From positions 218,910 to 282,909 of the forward strand of contig NZ_KZ304952.1 of NCBI RefSeq assembly GCF_002723615.1: DNA of 64,000 nt. The letters run 5' to 3'. The notes beneath the pieces are model-generated. The model worked only from the letters and a program-made list of their open reading frames with translations. It was not told where the DNA came from and ran no database searches. The position numbers were made by a program, and so were the translations under genes. Below, piece after piece: positions 54,751 through 64,000 of this stretch (the first letter of the stretch is position 1; each line of letters starts with the position of its first letter). This stretch comes from Limimaricola cinnabarinus (lineage in GTDB: Bacteria; Pseudomonadota; Alphaproteobacteria; Rhodobacterales; Rhodobacteraceae).

Positions 54751-55116
54751 TCAGGCGCGCGCGGGCGTGGCCGGCGCATCGACGAGGGCGAGCACGTCGT
54801 CGCCGCCTTCGTGCTTTTCATGGCGCAGCCGGTCGACCTCGCGCTCGAGCCGGTTCACCTCGCGGGCGCGCTTGCGCGCCTCCGAGCGGTGCTTGTGCTC
54901 GCGCAGCCATTCCCAGATGAAGCCGATCAGCAGGCCGAGCGCCACGCCGATCAGGATTACCGCGTAAAGCGGCATGTCGAGATCGGGCGAGACGCCGAAC
55001 AGCCCGCTCAGCCCCTCGGGCAGAACGCGCAAGGTGACCATGCCGCGATTGGCGAGGCCGAGGATGACGAGGCCGATGGCCACGATGCCCCAGAAGGCGG
55101 TACGAAGAGCTCTCAT
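54751..55116 (-). CDS. lapA: LapA/DUF1049 membrane protein
   Basis: 121 aa: two membrane helices ([20 protein letters not shown] and [20 protein letters not shown]) and a cytoplasmic coiled-coil rich in Glu/Arg ([20 protein letters not shown]). In enterobacteria LapA acts with LapB in controlling LPS synthesis. Ends 2 bases before trpF, starts 9 bases after ihfB. Confidence 0.88.
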   Translation of the reverse strand: MRALRTAFWGIVAIGLVILGLANRGMVTLRVLPEGLSGLFGVSPDLDMPLYAVILIGVALGLLIGFIWEWLREHKHRSEARKRAREVNRLEREVDRLRHEKHEGGDDVLALVDAPATPARA

Positions 55117-55125
55117 GACGTGGTT

Positions 55126-55407
55126 CTATTTCCCATTGAGCCGGTCGCGCAACAGCTTGCCGGTCTTGAAGAAGGGGACGTGTTTTTCCTCGACCTCGAC
55201 CGCCTCGCCGGTGCGGGGGTTCCGGCCCAGCCGCTGGTCGCGTTTCTTGACCGAAAAGGCCCCGAAACCGCGCAGCTCGACCCGGTTGCCTTCGGCCATG
55301 GCCTGGGTGATCCGGTCGAATATGGTGTTCACGATCTTTTCCACATCGCGTTGATAGAGATGCGGGTTCTCATCCGCGATCTTCTGGATCAGTTCGGATC
55401 GAATCAT
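55126..55407 (-). CDS. ihfB: Integration host factor beta subunit
   Basis: 93 aa DNA-bending protein: [51 protein letters not shown] and [11 protein letters not shown], with the Pro at the tip of the DNA-intercalating arm. Start 55407 by homology; an in-frame upstream ATG is not conserved. Confidence 0.96.
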   Translation of the reverse strand: MIRSELIQKIADENPHLYQRDVEKIVNTIFDRITQAMAEGNRVELRGFGAFSVKKRDQRLGRNPRTGEAVEVEEKHVPFFKTGKLLRDRLNGK

Positions 55408-55545
55408 CTGCGCCCCCTCTCGCCCGGCCGACGCCCCTGAAATCGGAGCGTCACGGACCTGTGACAGGAAGACTATAGGCCCTCCGGGGGTTCCGTTAAA
55501 TAGTGCAGTCAAATCAAAGGGGACGGTTTTCGCACTTCGTTCACG

Positions 55546-55581
55546 AAAAGGCCCCGCCCTCCGATTCCGGAAGGCGGGGCC
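55546..55581 (-). terminator. Intrinsic terminator after rpsA
   Basis: Stem GGCCCCGCC / GGCGGGGCC (55550-55558, 55573-55581) followed on the minus strand by TTTTCG; 39 bases after the rpsA stop. Confidence 0.88.
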
Positions 55582-55619
55582 GATCTCGTGACCGGGGCCT
55601 GGAGCAGCCCCGGCCGTTA

Positions 55620-57299
55620 TCAGCGGTCGCCCTTGAGGGCGGCGCCGAGAATGTCGCCCAGCGAGGCGCCCGAATCGGAGGAGCCGTACTGCTCGACCGC
55701 TTCCTTCTCTTCGGCGATCTCGCGCGCCTTGATCGACAGGCCCAGCTTGCGGGTCTTGCTGTCGACATTGGTCACGCGCACGTCGATCTTGTCGCCGACG
55801 CCGAAGCGCTCAGGGCGCTGCTCGGCGCGGTCGCGCGACAGGTCGGAGCGACGGATGAAGGACTTCATGCCCTCATAGGTCACCTCGATGCCGCCATCCT
55901 CGATCTTGGTCACCTCGACGGTGATGATCGAGCCGCGCTTCACGCCGCCGATGGCGTCAGCGAACGGGTCGCCGTCCATCGCCTTGATCGAGAGCGAGAT
56001 GCGCTCCTTCTCGATGTCGACCTCGGTGACCTTGGCCTTCACGACGTCGCCCTTGCGGAAGTCGCCGATCACGTCCTCGCCCCGGCCTTCCCAGGTCAGG
56101 TCGGAGAGGTGGACCATGCCGTCGATGTCGCCCGGCAGGCCGACGAACAGGCCGAACTCGGTGATGTTCTTCACCTCGCCCTCGACCTCGGTGCCCTCGG
56201 GGTGGGTCTCGGCGAAGACTTCCCACGGGTTGCGCTGGGTCTGCTTCAGGCCGAGCGAGACGCGGCGCTTGGCGCTGTCGATCTCGAGCACCATCACTTC
56301 CACTTCCTGCGAGGTGGAGACGATCTTGCCGGGGTGCACGTTCTTCTTGGTCCAGCTCATTTCGGAGACGTGGACCAGACCCTCGACGCCCGGCTCCAGC
56401 TCCACGAAGGCGCCGTAGTCGGTGATGTTGGTCACGCGGCCGGTGTGCACGCTCTCGATCGGGAACTTGGCTTCCACCGAATCCCACGGATCGTCCTGCA
56501 GCTGCTTCATGCCGAGGCTGATGCGGTGGGTTTCCTTGTTGATCTTGATGACCTGGACCTTGACGGTCTCGCCGATCGACAGGATCTCCGAGGGGTGGTT
56601 CACGCGGCGCCACGCCATGTCGGTGACGTGCAGCAGGCCGTCGACGCCGCCGAGATCAACGAAAGCACCGTATTCGGTGATGTTCTTGACCACGCCGTCG
56701 ACCGTCTGGCCTTCGTGCAGGTTGGCGATGACCTCGGCGCGCTGCTCGGCGCGGCTCTCTTCGAGGATCGCGCGGCGCGAGACCACGATGTTGCCGCGGC
56801 GGCGATCCATCTTGAGGATCTGGAACGGCTGCTTGAGACCCATGAGCGGGCCCGCGTCGCGCACGGGGCGCACATCGACCTGGGAGCCGGGCAGGAAGGC
56901 CACGGCGCCGCCGAGATCGACGGTGAAGCCACCCTTGACGCGGCCGAAGATGGCGCCCTCGACGCGCTCCTCGTCGGCATAGGCCTTCTCGAGACGGTCC
57001 CACGCCTCTTCACGGCGGGCCATCTCGCGCGAGATGACGGCTTCGCCGCGGGCGTTCTCGACCTGGCGGAGGAAGACCTCGACCTCGTCGCCGGGCTTGA
57101 GATCGGCCTGCTCGCCGGGGTTGGCGAATTCCTTGAGATCGATGCGGCCTTCCATCTTGTAGCCGACATCGATGATGGCCTGGCCCGCCTCGATGGCGAG
57201 AACGCGGCCCTTGACGACGCTGCCCTCGGACGGCGTGTCGATTTCGAAGCTTTCGTTCAGGAGGGCTTCGAATTCCTCCATGGATGCTTTAGCGCACAT
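55620..57299 (-). CDS. rpsA: 30S ribosomal protein S1
   Basis: 559 aa with six S1 RNA-binding repeats (from about residue 27). For example [69 protein letters not shown] and [19 protein letters not shown]. Start [20 protein letters not shown] at 57299 matches relatives; AAAGGA lies farther upstream than usual. Long normal size. Confidence 0.97.
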   Translation of the reverse strand: MCAKASMEEFEALLNESFEIDTPSEGSVVKGRVLAIEAGQAIIDVGYKMEGRIDLKEFANPGEQADLKPGDEVEVFLRQVENARGEAVISREMARREEAWDRLEKAYADEERVEGAIFGRVKGGFTVDLGGAVAFLPGSQVDVRPVRDAGPLMGLKQPFQILKMDRRRGNIVVSRRAILEESRAEQRAEVIANLHEGQTVDGVVKNITEYGAFVDLGGVDGLLHVTDMAWRRVNHPSEILSIGETVKVQVIKINKETHRISLGMKQLQDDPWDSVEAKFPIESVHTGRVTNITDYGAFVELEPGVEGLVHVSEMSWTKKNVHPGKIVSTSQEVEVMVLEIDSAKRRVSLGLKQTQRNPWEVFAETHPEGTEVEGEVKNITEFGLFVGLPGDIDGMVHLSDLTWEGRGEDVIGDFRKGDVVKAKVTEVDIEKERISLSIKAMDGDPFADAIGGVKRGSIITVEVTKIEDGGIEVTYEGMKSFIRRSDLSRDRAEQRPERFGVGDKIDVRVTNVDSKTRKLGLSIKAREIAEEKEAVEQYGSSDSGASLGDILGAALKGDR

Positions 57300-57535
57300 G
57301 CGGTCAGTTTTTCCTTTGTAAGTCGCTATACGGGCCAGGCGGTTGTCTCCGCCGGTCTTTGGATTCGATTCCGCCGAAAGGAACGGACCAACGCGACGAG
57401 GGCCGGTGATGCCGACCCTGCCTCGTCCTGCTCGCGCGCGTGACGCGCGCCGCCCTTCGACGCCTGCGTCTATAGTGCGATCGGCGCCACGGATCAAGCC
57501 GCAGGCGCGCGGCATGCAAGCGGGGCGAGGTAACT
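57300..57535. other. rpsA upstream region
   Basis: No gene seen. Reading frames extending rpsA upstream have no homology. Region includes a GC-rich CGCGCGTGACGCGCG palindrome near 57433-57447 and should hold the rpsA promoter and leader. Confidence 0.5.
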
Positions 57536-57586
57536 AGGATTTGACAATCCTCAACCTGCCGGGGATTTTCAACCTGCCGGAGATTT
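57536..57586 (+). promoter_or_regulatory. Dyad and tandem repeat upstream of PAP2 gene
   Basis: AGGATTTGACAATCCT (57536-57551) is a 6-bp dyad overlapping a TTGACA-type -35. Two 18-base direct repeats follow at once: TCAACCTGCCGGGGATTT (57551-57568) and TCAACCTGCCGGAGATTT (57569-57586). Likely promoter/operator of the PAP2 gene; the binding protein is unknown. Confidence 0.4.
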
Positions 57587-57640
57587 TCGGCCCAATGCCC
57601 CCTTCCGAGATCCCGGGACCAACAGCCAGTCAGGAATTGC

Positions 57641-58330
57641 GTGGATTACGACTACTCTCTGCTCTTGAACGGCTTCATTGGCGCGAACCCGACGGTTGAT
57701 CTCATAATCCTGCAATTGATGGGCAACACCCTGCTCAAGGGCGTGCCGGTCATGCTGGTGATCTGGCGGCTCTGGATGATTCCCGGAAGCGACATGGCCC
57801 GGCGCCGGGCCGGCCTCGCCGGCGTGCTGACGGCCTCCATCATCAGCCTTGCGCTGGGGCGGATACTGGCCCTGACCCTGCCCTACAGCGCGCGGCCCAT
57901 CCATACACGCGGCCATGACGTGACCCTCGCGACGGGGCTCGAGGCCGATGTGCTCGACGGGTGGAGCTCCATGCCCAGCGATCACGCGGTGATGTATTTC
58001 GCCCTGGGGGTGGGCATTTTGCTGGTGCACCGGGGATGGGGGATCGCGGCGCTGTTTCACGCGCTCGTCCTGATCAGCCTTCCCCGGATCGTGCTCGGTT
58101 TTCACTGGCCGAGCGACATCCTCGTCGGCGCCACGATCGGCACGGCCACGGCGCTGATCCTCGTGCCGCTGCTGCGCCGGGTCTTTCTGGAAGGCGGTCT
58201 GCTGGCGTGGCTCGAGGCACGGCCGGGGCTGAGCTACCCGCTGCTGTTCCTGGCCACGCAGCAGCTTGCCACCATGTTCGACACCTCGCGCGCGCTGCTG
58301 AGCTTCGTCAAGGACATCACGATCGGCTAG
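57641..58330 (+). CDS. PAP2-family phosphatase, membrane protein
   Basis: 229 aa integral membrane lipid phosphatase. The three PAP2 signatures are present: LTLPYSARP, SSMPSDHAVMYF and LPRIVLGFHWPSDILVG with the catalytic His residues. Start is GTG at 57641 (MDYDYSLLLNGFIG). It lies in opposite orientation between cmk and rpsA, genes that are usually contiguous. Could dephosphorylate undecaprenyl-PP or phosphatidic acid. Confidence 0.88.
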   Translation: MDYDYSLLLNGFIGANPTVDLIILQLMGNTLLKGVPVMLVIWRLWMIPGSDMARRRAGLAGVLTASIISLALGRILALTLPYSARPIHTRGHDVTLATGLEADVLDGWSSMPSDHAVMYFALGVGILLVHRGWGIAALFHALVLISLPRIVLGFHWPSDILVGATIGTATALILVPLLRRVFLEGGLLAWLEARPGLSYPLLFLATQQLATMFDTSRALLSFVKDITIG

Positions 58331-58339
58331 GCCGATCAG

Positions 58340-58951
58340 TCAGGCGGGCCGCCGCGCCGCCACCCGCGCCACCGCCTTTGCCACCGCGTCCTCGATGCTG
58401 AGATCCGAAGTGTCGAGCACATAGGCGTCCTCGGCGGGCCTCATCGGTGCTTCGGCGCGCTCGGAATCGCGCCTGTCGCGCGCGCGCACATCCGCCAGGA
58501 CGCCATCGAAGCTGGCGTCGAGCCCCGCCTCGATGAGCTCGGCCAGCCGCCGCCCGGCCCGCGCCTCGGCGCTGGCGGTGACGAAGAGCTTGGCCTCGGC
58601 CTCGGGGCAGATCACCGTGCCGATGTCGCGCCCGTCGAGCACCGCGCCGCCCTCGCGCCGGGCAAAGCCACGCTGGAAATCCAGAAGCGCCGCGCGCACC
58701 TCCGGGATCACCGCGACCTCGCTGGCGGCCTGCGCCACCTCGGGGCTTCTGAGGCCCGGCTGCTCCAGCGCCTCGGGCACCAGCCCGCGCGCCGCCGCGA
58801 CCGGCTCCGCGCCCTTGAGCACCAGCGCGCCCACGGCGCGGTAGAGCAGCCCGGTGTCGAGATGCGCAAAGCCGAAATGCGCGGCGACGGCGCGGCCCAC
58901 GGTGCCCTTGCCGGCGGCGGCGGGGCCGTCGATGGCGACGGTAAAGATCAT
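58340..58951 (-). CDS. cmk: Cytidylate kinase
   Basis: 203 aa NMP kinase (CMP/dCMP). P-loop in [52 protein letters not shown] and [22 protein letters not shown] overlaps the aroA stop by 4 bases. Confidence 0.96.
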   Translation of the reverse strand: MIFTVAIDGPAAAGKGTVGRAVAAHFGFAHLDTGLLYRAVGALVLKGAEPVAAARGLVPEALEQPGLRSPEVAQAASEVAVIPEVRAALLDFQRGFARREGGAVLDGRDIGTVICPEAEAKLFVTASAEARAGRRLAELIEAGLDASFDGVLADVRARDRRDSERAEAPMRPAEDAYVLDTSDLSIEDAVAKAVARVAARRPA

Positions 58952-60294
58952 GCCCGCCCCACCTTTGCGCCAAGCCCCGTCATCAGCGGCTCGAACACCG
59001 GAAAGGAGGTCGCGATGGGGCCGCCATCATCGACGCGCATCGGCTCGGTCGTGGCCAGCCCCATGACGAGGAAGGACATGGCGATGCGGTGATCGAGCCG
59101 GCTTTCCACCGTGGCGCCGCCGGGGACATTGCCCTGCCCGCGCCCATGGACGATCCACCAATCCTCGCCCTCCTCGACCTCGACACCCGCGGCGCGCAGC
59201 CCTTGCGCCATCGCATCGATCCGGTCGCTTTCCTTGACGCGCAGCTCCTTCACGCCACGCATCACCGTGGGCCCTTGGGCAAAGGCCGCGACGACCGAGA
59301 GCACCGGGTATTCGTCGATCATGCTCGCCGCGCGGGCGGGCGGCACCTCGATGCCCTTCATGTTCGGCGAAAACCTTGCCCGCAGATCGGCCACCGGCTC
59401 GCCGCCCTCCTCGCGCGGGTTTTCATAGGTCAGATCCGCGCCCATCTCGCGCAGCGTCTCGAAGAGGCCCGCCCGGGTCGGGTTCAGGCCGATATTGGGC
59501 ACCAGCACGTCCGAGCCTTCGGCGATCAGCGCGGCGCAGACCGGGAAGGCGGCGGAGGACGGATCACGCGGCACCACGATGTGCTGCGGGCGCAGCTCGG
59601 GCTGGCCGGTCAGCGTGATCACCCGGCCCTCCCCGCTTTCCTCGACCGTCAGCTCGGCCCCGAAGCCCGCCAGCATCCGCTCGGTATGATCGCGCGTGGC
59701 CTCGGTCTCGATCACCACGGTCTTGCCCGGCGCGCCCAATCCCGCCAGCAGCACCGCCGACTTCACCTGCGCCGAGGGCACCGGCACGGTATAGCGCACC
59801 GGCATCGGCTCGACTGCACCGGTGATCGTCATCGGCAGACGTCCACCCTCGCGCCCCTCGGCCTTCGCACCGAACAGCGCCAGCGGATCGGTCACCCGGC
59901 CCATGGGACGCGAGCAGAGCGAGGCGTCGCCGGTGAAGGTCACGGTGATCGGCGTGGTGGCCATCGCCCCCATGATCAGCCGCACCCCGGTCCCCGAATT
60001 GCCGCAATCGATCACGCCCGCGGGCTCGGCGAAACCGCCCACGCCGACGCCGTGGACCGACCAGCGGCCCTCACCGTGATCGGTCACCTCGGCCCCGAAG
60101 GCGCGCATCGCCTTGGCCGTATCCAGCACGTCCTGCCCTTCGAGCAGCCCCTCGATCTTCGTCTCGCCCACCGCCATCGCGCCCAGGATCAGGCTGCGGT
60201 GGCTGATCGACTTGTCGCCGGGGACATGCGCCTCGCCGCAAAGCGCGGGGCCGCGCTGGGACATCATCGGGATCGGATCGCCATGGCCGGACAT
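58948..60294 (-). CDS. aroA: 3-phosphoshikimate 1-carboxyvinyltransferase (EPSP synthase), class II-like
   Basis: 448 aa shikimate-pathway enzyme. [92 protein letters not shown] and [16 protein letters not shown] resemble the class II (CP4-like) branch. The inhibitor-relevant loop reads GNSGTG with Gly101, where CP4 has Ala. Coupled to cmk. Confidence 0.96.
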   Translation of the reverse strand: MSGHGDPIPMMSQRGPALCGEAHVPGDKSISHRSLILGAMAVGETKIEGLLEGQDVLDTAKAMRAFGAEVTDHGEGRWSVHGVGVGGFAEPAGVIDCGNSGTGVRLIMGAMATTPITVTFTGDASLCSRPMGRVTDPLALFGAKAEGREGGRLPMTITGAVEPMPVRYTVPVPSAQVKSAVLLAGLGAPGKTVVIETEATRDHTERMLAGFGAELTVEESGEGRVITLTGQPELRPQHIVVPRDPSSAAFPVCAALIAEGSDVLVPNIGLNPTRAGLFETLREMGADLTYENPREEGGEPVADLRARFSPNMKGIEVPPARAASMIDEYPVLSVVAAFAQGPTVMRGVKELRVKESDRIDAMAQGLRAAGVEVEEGEDWWIVHGRGQGNVPGGATVESRLDHRIAMSFLVMGLATTEPMRVDDGGPIATSFPVFEPLMTGLGAKVGRA

Positions 60295-60375
60295 CGGGGC
60301 ACCTCGTGAATTGCTCGCCCGTTCCTAGACCGACGCGACGGCAGCGTCCACGCCCCTCGCCCGGCGCGCGTTGGT

Positions 60376-61080
60376 TCAGGGCCGGCGAAAGGTCAGGTAA
60401 TGCGGGCGTCGTCCCTCGCGCAAAGCCTTTTGCTCGTAGCGGGTCGAGGGCCAGTCGGCCCAGGCCTCGTCATCGGGGTGATCGACGCGCACAAACCCCG
60501 CAGCGGGCACCTCTTCGAGCGTCTGGCGCACGTAGTCCTCGATATCGGTCGCCACGCGAAACTCCGCGCCGGGGGCCAGCACGCGCATCAGGGGCTCCAG
60601 ATGCTCCTGCGTGACGAAGCGGCGGCGGTGATGGCGCGCCTTGGGCCAGGGATCGGGATAGTTCAGGAACGCCTTCTCGACGCTGCCACCCGGCAGCACG
60701 TCGAAGAGATCGCGCACGTCGCCGGGATGCACGGCGATGTTGTCCACGCCCGCGTCGCGGATCTTGCCCAGGAGCATGGCGACGCCATTGATATAGGGCT
60801 CGGCCCCGATGATCGCGATCTGCGGGTTGCTCCTGGCCATGTGGACGAGATGTTCGCCGCCGCCAAAGCCGATTTCGAGCCAGACCGGCTTGCCGCCGAA
60901 GCGCGCGCCGAGATCGAGCTTCTCGCGCTCGGGGTTCTCGTCCCAGCCGACCGGGCCGGGCGAGAGCGCGCCCAGATCGTTTTCGAGGTGATCCTTCTGC
61001 GTCGGGCGCAGGGTCTTGCCGTGAATCCGGCCATAGAAGTTGCGCCACGGGGCGCCGGTGGGGTGCGAGCCTTTTGTCAT
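60376..61080 (-). CDS. trmB: tRNA (guanine-N7)-methyltransferase TrmB
   Basis: 234 aa SAM-dependent enzyme for m7G46 of tRNA. LEIGFGGGEHLVHMA (SAM loop), GAEPYINGVAMLLGKI, LNYPDPWPKARHHRRRFVT with the catalytic Asp, and STRYEQKALREGR. Start MTKGSHPTGAPWRNFYGR at 61080 by homology; ribosome site weak. Confidence 0.95.
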   Translation of the reverse strand: MTKGSHPTGAPWRNFYGRIHGKTLRPTQKDHLENDLGALSPGPVGWDENPEREKLDLGARFGGKPVWLEIGFGGGEHLVHMARSNPQIAIIGAEPYINGVAMLLGKIRDAGVDNIAVHPGDVRDLFDVLPGGSVEKAFLNYPDPWPKARHHRRRFVTQEHLEPLMRVLAPGAEFRVATDIEDYVRQTLEEVPAAGFVRVDHPDDEAWADWPSTRYEQKALREGRRPHYLTFRRP

Positions 61081-61156
61081 GGCGGGCGGGTTAGCGCGGG
61101 CCGGGCCGTGGCGCAACATCTCCCTATGGCGCGCGGCGGCCCTTGCCGGTCGCCAT

Positions 61157-61220
61157 GCGTATTTTCGGAAAGATGAACCCCCAGGGGCGCGCCCCATGGT
61201 TCATCTTTCTTCAAATACGC
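61157..61220. repeat. 23-bp imperfect inverted repeat
   Basis: Left arm 61157-61179 (GCGTATTTTCGGAAAGATGA then ACC) pairs with right arm 61198-61220 (20 of 23 positions), separated by an 18-base GC-rich loop. A/T-rich arms stand out from the local sequence. Located between metK (downstream of its stop) and trmB. It could be a REP-like element or a structured terminator for metK. Confidence 0.8.
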
Positions 61221-61270
61221 AAACGCGACGCCACCGCCCGGCGCGGCGCTTCCCGTCGGGTGCTGCCTGC

Positions 61271-62452
61271 CTACAGCCCGCGCTTGAGCGCCGCGCCGAG
61301 ATCGGTGCGCTCCCACGAAAAGCCGCCATCCTCCTCGGGCGCGCGGCCGAAATGGCCGTAGGCCGCCGTGCGCGCATAGATCGGGCGGTTGAGCCCCAGA
61401 TGCGTGCGGATGCCGCGCGGGGTCAGGTCCATCGCCCCCGCGATGGCCCGCTCGATCTCGACATTGGAGACCTCGCCCGTGCCGTGGGTGTCAGCATAGA
61501 TCGACAGCGGCCGGGCGACGCCGATCGCATAGGAAAGCTGGATCGTGCAGCGCGCGGCCAGCCCGGCGGCGACCACGTTCTTGGCGAGGTAGCGCGCGGC
61601 ATAGGCGGCGGAGCGGTCGACCTTGGTCGGGTCCTTGCCCGAAAACGCGCCGCCGCCATGCGGGGCCGCGCCGCCATAGGTGTCGACGATGATCTTGCGG
61701 CCCGTCAGCCCGGCGTCGCCATCCGGCCCGCCGATCACGAACCTGCCCGTCGGGTTCACCCACCATTCGGTCTGGTCGGTAATCCAGCCCTCGGGCAGCA
61801 CCTCGCGCACATAGGGCTCGACGATGGCGCGGATGTCGGCGCTGGTCTGGCCCTCGTCCGAATGCTGGGTCGAGAGCACGATCGAGGTGACGCCCACGGG
61901 CATGCCGTTCTCGTAGCGCAGGGAGATCTGGCTCTTGGCGTCGGGGCGCAGCGTCGGCTCGGCGCCCGATTTGCGCGCCTCGGCCAGCCGCTTGAGCACG
62001 CGGTGCGCATAGTGGATCGGTGCGGGCATGAGATCGGGCGTCTCGCGGCAGGCATAGCCGAACATGATGCCCTGATCGCCAGCGCCCTCTTCCTTGTCCT
62101 GGGCGGCATCCACCCCTTGGGCGATATGCGCCGACTGCGCGTGCAAGAGGTTCGTCACCTCGACATCGCGGTGGTGGAAGGCGTCCTGCTCGTAGCCGAT
62201 GTCGCGGATGCAGTCGCGCACGATCCCCTCGACCCCGCCGAGCACATCGGCAAGCCGCCCCTGATCCTTCAGCCCGATCTCGCCGCCGACGATGACGCGG
62301 TTGGTCGTGGCGAAGGTCTCGCAGGCGACGCGGGCCTCGGGCTCCTCGGAGAGCAGCGCGTCGAGCACGGCGTCGGAGATCCGGTCGCAGACCTTGTCGG
62401 GATGCCCCTCGGACACCGATTCGGAGGTGAAGATGTAGTTCTTGCGGGACAT
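61271..62452 (-). CDS. metK: S-adenosylmethionine synthetase
   Basis: 393 aa enzyme making SAM from methionine and [63 protein letters not shown] and [20 protein letters not shown]. Start 62452 (MSRKNYIF), not the ATG at 62467, because GGAG lies 9 bases ahead and that GGAGC is the pseudoknot partner of the riboswitch. Confidence 0.97.
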   Translation of the reverse strand: MSRKNYIFTSESVSEGHPDKVCDRISDAVLDALLSEEPEARVACETFATTNRVIVGGEIGLKDQGRLADVLGGVEGIVRDCIRDIGYEQDAFHHRDVEVTNLLHAQSAHIAQGVDAAQDKEEGAGDQGIMFGYACRETPDLMPAPIHYAHRVLKRLAEARKSGAEPTLRPDAKSQISLRYENGMPVGVTSIVLSTQHSDEGQTSADIRAIVEPYVREVLPEGWITDQTEWWVNPTGRFVIGGPDGDAGLTGRKIIVDTYGGAAPHGGGAFSGKDPTKVDRSAAYAARYLAKNVVAAGLAARCTIQLSYAIGVARPLSIYADTHGTGEVSNVEIERAIAGAMDLTPRGIRTHLGLNRPIYARTAAYGHFGRAPEEDGGFSWERTDLGAALKRGL

Positions 62453-62460
62453 GGGGAGGC

Positions 62461-62505
62461 GCTCCATTGAGTTTTACCCGACACGCCAGGAAGCCGTTGT
62501 GTCGA
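62461..62505 (-). promoter_or_regulatory. SAM/SAH-type riboswitch controlling metK
   Basis: On the minus strand: stem CGACAC / GTGTCG enclosing AACGGCTTCCTGG, then a short A/T-rich linker and GGAGC, which can pair with GGCTTCC/GCTTCC in the loop to form a pseudoknot. This is the compact SAM/SAH riboswitch known upstream of metK in Rhodobacterales. The GGAG is also the metK Shine-Dalgarno, so ligand binding should block translation. Confidence 0.9.
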
Positions 62506-62518
62506 GAATCCGGTTTCG

Positions 62519-64000
62519 CTACGCCCCGGCCCGCCCCCGGTCAAGCCGGTTTCGCCGCATACCGGCCAGTCCCAGCGCCAGCAGCAGCGCCAGCATCGGC
62601 GCATCGCCCCAGCGCGCATAGGCCGGGGCCGCCCCGCGCGGCGGCAGCGCCGCATCCACCGCGCCCATCTCGTCGAGACCGATCCGCGCGGTGACGCGCC
62701 CCATCGCGTCGATCATGCCCGAGACGCCGGTATTGGCGACCCGCGCCATCGGCATGCGCTGCTCGATCGCGCGCAGCCGCGCCTGCGCGAAATGCTGGTA
62801 GGGGCCGGAGACATGACCGAACCACGCGTCATTGGTCATCAGCAGCATCAGCCGCGGCCGCAGCGCGCCGGTGGTGGTGGCGTCGTTGATCTCGCGCGCG
62901 AAGATCCCCTCGTAGCAGATCAGCGGCAGCGCCAGCCCGATGCCCGGCACCGAGACCGGGTGCAGCCCCGGCCCCGGCGTGTAGCCGCCGCCCTCGCTCG
63001 CCGCCAAGCCATGGATGCCGAAGCGCGCGGCGGTCTCGCCGAAGGGGACGTATTCGCCGAAAGGCACGAGATGCGACTTGTCGTAGAGCGAGGCGATCGC
63101 GCCATCCGCATCGACCACGATGGCCGAATTGTAGTAGCGCGCGCCTTCGCGCCGCTGGATGCCGAGCGCAAGCGGCGCGCCGCGCGCCGCCGCCACGCCC
63201 TGCGCCAGTGCCTCGCCCGACTGGTCGAGCAGCCAGGGCAGCGCGGTTTCGGGCCAGACGACGAGAGCGGGCACGTCCCCCTGCCCGGTGAGCGACATCA
63301 GCCGCTCGTGGAACACCGGCAGCCAGTCCGGGTCCCATTTCAGGGCCTGCACCGCGTTGGGCTGCACCAGCCGCACCACGGGCGCGTCCGGCGCAGGCAC
63401 GGGCGCGGGGCCGGGATCGAGCGCGACCCACGCAGCCATGCAGGCCAAGGCGGGCACGGCGAGCCACAGGCTGCGCCCGATCGCCAGCGCCGCCACGGGC
63501 AGGCCCAGCGCGATCAGCGTCAGCAGCGGCGCGCCGCCGAGCGCGGCGAGCTGCGCCACCGGCGTGTCGATGAAGACATGGCCGGGCATGGCCCATGGGA
63601 AACCGGTGAAGACCACGCCGCGCGCCATCTCGGCCGCGATCCACAGCGCCACCAGAAGCGCCGCGCCCCGCCGATGCGCGGCGGCGAAGACCGCGCCCCA
63701 GAACAGCGCCAGACCGCCAGCCAAGAACAGCAGCGCGAAAGGCGCCATCCAGCCATGCCGCGCGACATCGACGAGAAACGGCTCGACGATCCATGACAGG
63801 CCAAGTCCGAACCAGCCCGCGCCGAAGGCCCAGCCGGTCAGGAAGGCGCCGCCCCGCGTCGTGGCATGGCCGCGCAGCACCAAGGCGAGGGCGACCGCCG
63901 GCAGGCTCAGCCACCACAACCCCCATGGCGCGAGGCCCAGCGCGCCGACAAGGCCCGCGAGCCCGGCGGCCGCGGCCCGCGGCCAGGGCCGGGCCGCGCG
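62519..64000 (-). CDS. lnt: Apolipoprotein N-acyltransferase, N-terminus outside window
   Basis: 493 codons visible. Integral membrane acyltransferase that adds the third acyl chain to lipoproteins. The frame runs open to the window edge, and its N-terminal part (GALGLAPWGLWWLSLP) is typical of internal Lnt sequence, so the start lies beyond 64000. The nitrilase-like domain shows the Glu-Lys-Cys triad in VVWPETALPW, YDKSHLVPFGEYVPFGE and LICYEGIF. Six to seven N-terminal helices and one C-terminal helix. Confidence 0.95.
   Translation of the reverse strand, partial: RAARPWPRAAAAGLAGLVGALGLAPWGLWWLSLPAVALALVLRGHATTRGGAFLTGWAFGAGWFGLGLSWIVEPFLVDVARHGWMAPFALLFLAGGLALFWGAVFAAAHRRGAALLVALWIAAEMARGVVFTGFPWAMPGHVFIDTPVAQLAALGGAPLLTLIALGLPVAALAIGRSLWLAVPALACMAAWVALDPGPAPVPAPDAPVVRLVQPNAVQALKWDPDWLPVFHERLMSLTGQGDVPALVVWPETALPWLLDQSGEALAQGVAAARGAPLALGIQRREGARYYNSAIVVDADGAIASLYDKSHLVPFGEYVPFGETAARFGIHGLAASEGGGYTPGPGLHPVSVPGIGLALPLICYEGIFAREINDATTTGALRPRLMLLMTNDAWFGHVSGPYQHFAQARLRAIEQRMPMARVANTGVSGMIDAMGRVTARIGLDEMGAVDAALPPRGAAPAYARWGDAPMLALLLALGLAGMRRNRLDRGRAGA

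Noticed and set aside
55503..57443. Plus-strand frame opposite rpsA
   Set aside because: Antisense to ribosomal protein S1, with repetitive Asp/Leu composition mirrored from the S1 repeats.

Overview
The window looks like chromosomal DNA from a high-GC alphaproteobacterium of the Rhodobacterales (Rhodobacteraceae/Paracoccaceae type). This rests on the gene order murA-DUF2948-hisD-UPF0262-LMW phosphatase-infA-maf-rng-yacG, the order aroA-cmk-rpsA-ihfB-lapA-trpF-trpB, a SAM/SAH-type riboswitch before metK, and the general protein flavour. No rRNA operon, CRISPR array or intact prophage was seen.

Layout. (1) 1-4038, minus: a TRAP transporter (dctPQM, dctM cut by the window edge) led by an unusual GntR regulator/Ldh2-type dehydrogenase fusion. 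(2) 4302-7002: a small membrane protein, a small exported Moco-fold protein and a MltF-like lytic transglycosylase. (3) 7100-13155, minus: a pyrimidine/hydantoin catabolic group (DUF1330, NCS1 permease, dihydropyrimidinase, ureidopropionase-type amidohydrolase, beta-alanine-type aminotransferase). (4) 13601-20126, plus, divergent from (3): a tightly coupled coenzyme F420 operon, cofG-cofH-cofD-cofC-cofE-npdG, ending in an F420-dependent LLM oxidoreductase and followed by a RutR-like TetR regulator. No dihydropyrimidine dehydrogenase is present in the cluster. The most interesting reading is therefore that F420H2 and the LLM enzyme carry out the first, reductive step of pyrimidine breakdown. 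(5) 20948-25340: a SAF-domain oxidoreductase, a small graveyard (RidA and IS110 remnants) and a large MscS-type channel. (6) 26223-33214, plus: a compact respiratory cluster with a CcoS/CcoN-like oxidase subunit, CcoO-like and CcoP-like cytochromes, a TsdB-like dihaem cytochrome, a TsdA-like thiosulfate dehydrogenase and a copper-type P1B-ATPase. It is bracketed by two near-identical small genes and an IS5-type transposase tail. (7) 34270-43697: tRNA-Phe, the conserved yacG...murA block, and tRNA-Thr. This block carries two insertions relative to its usual form: a GIY-YIG nuclease gene placed seamlessly between hisD and UPF0262, and a repetitive PRC-barrel protein. (8) 43858-51066: acyl-CoA synthetase, ABC exporter, MFS permease, rplY-pth, DUF2237. 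(9) 51139-52346: two exported proteins with different N-terminal domains but the same 53-residue acidic tail. (10) 52440-64000: trpB, trpF, lapA, ihfB, rpsA, PAP2 phosphatase, cmk, aroA, trmB, metK, and lnt (cut by the edge).

All identifications come from reading motifs and remembered family sequences; no database search was run.
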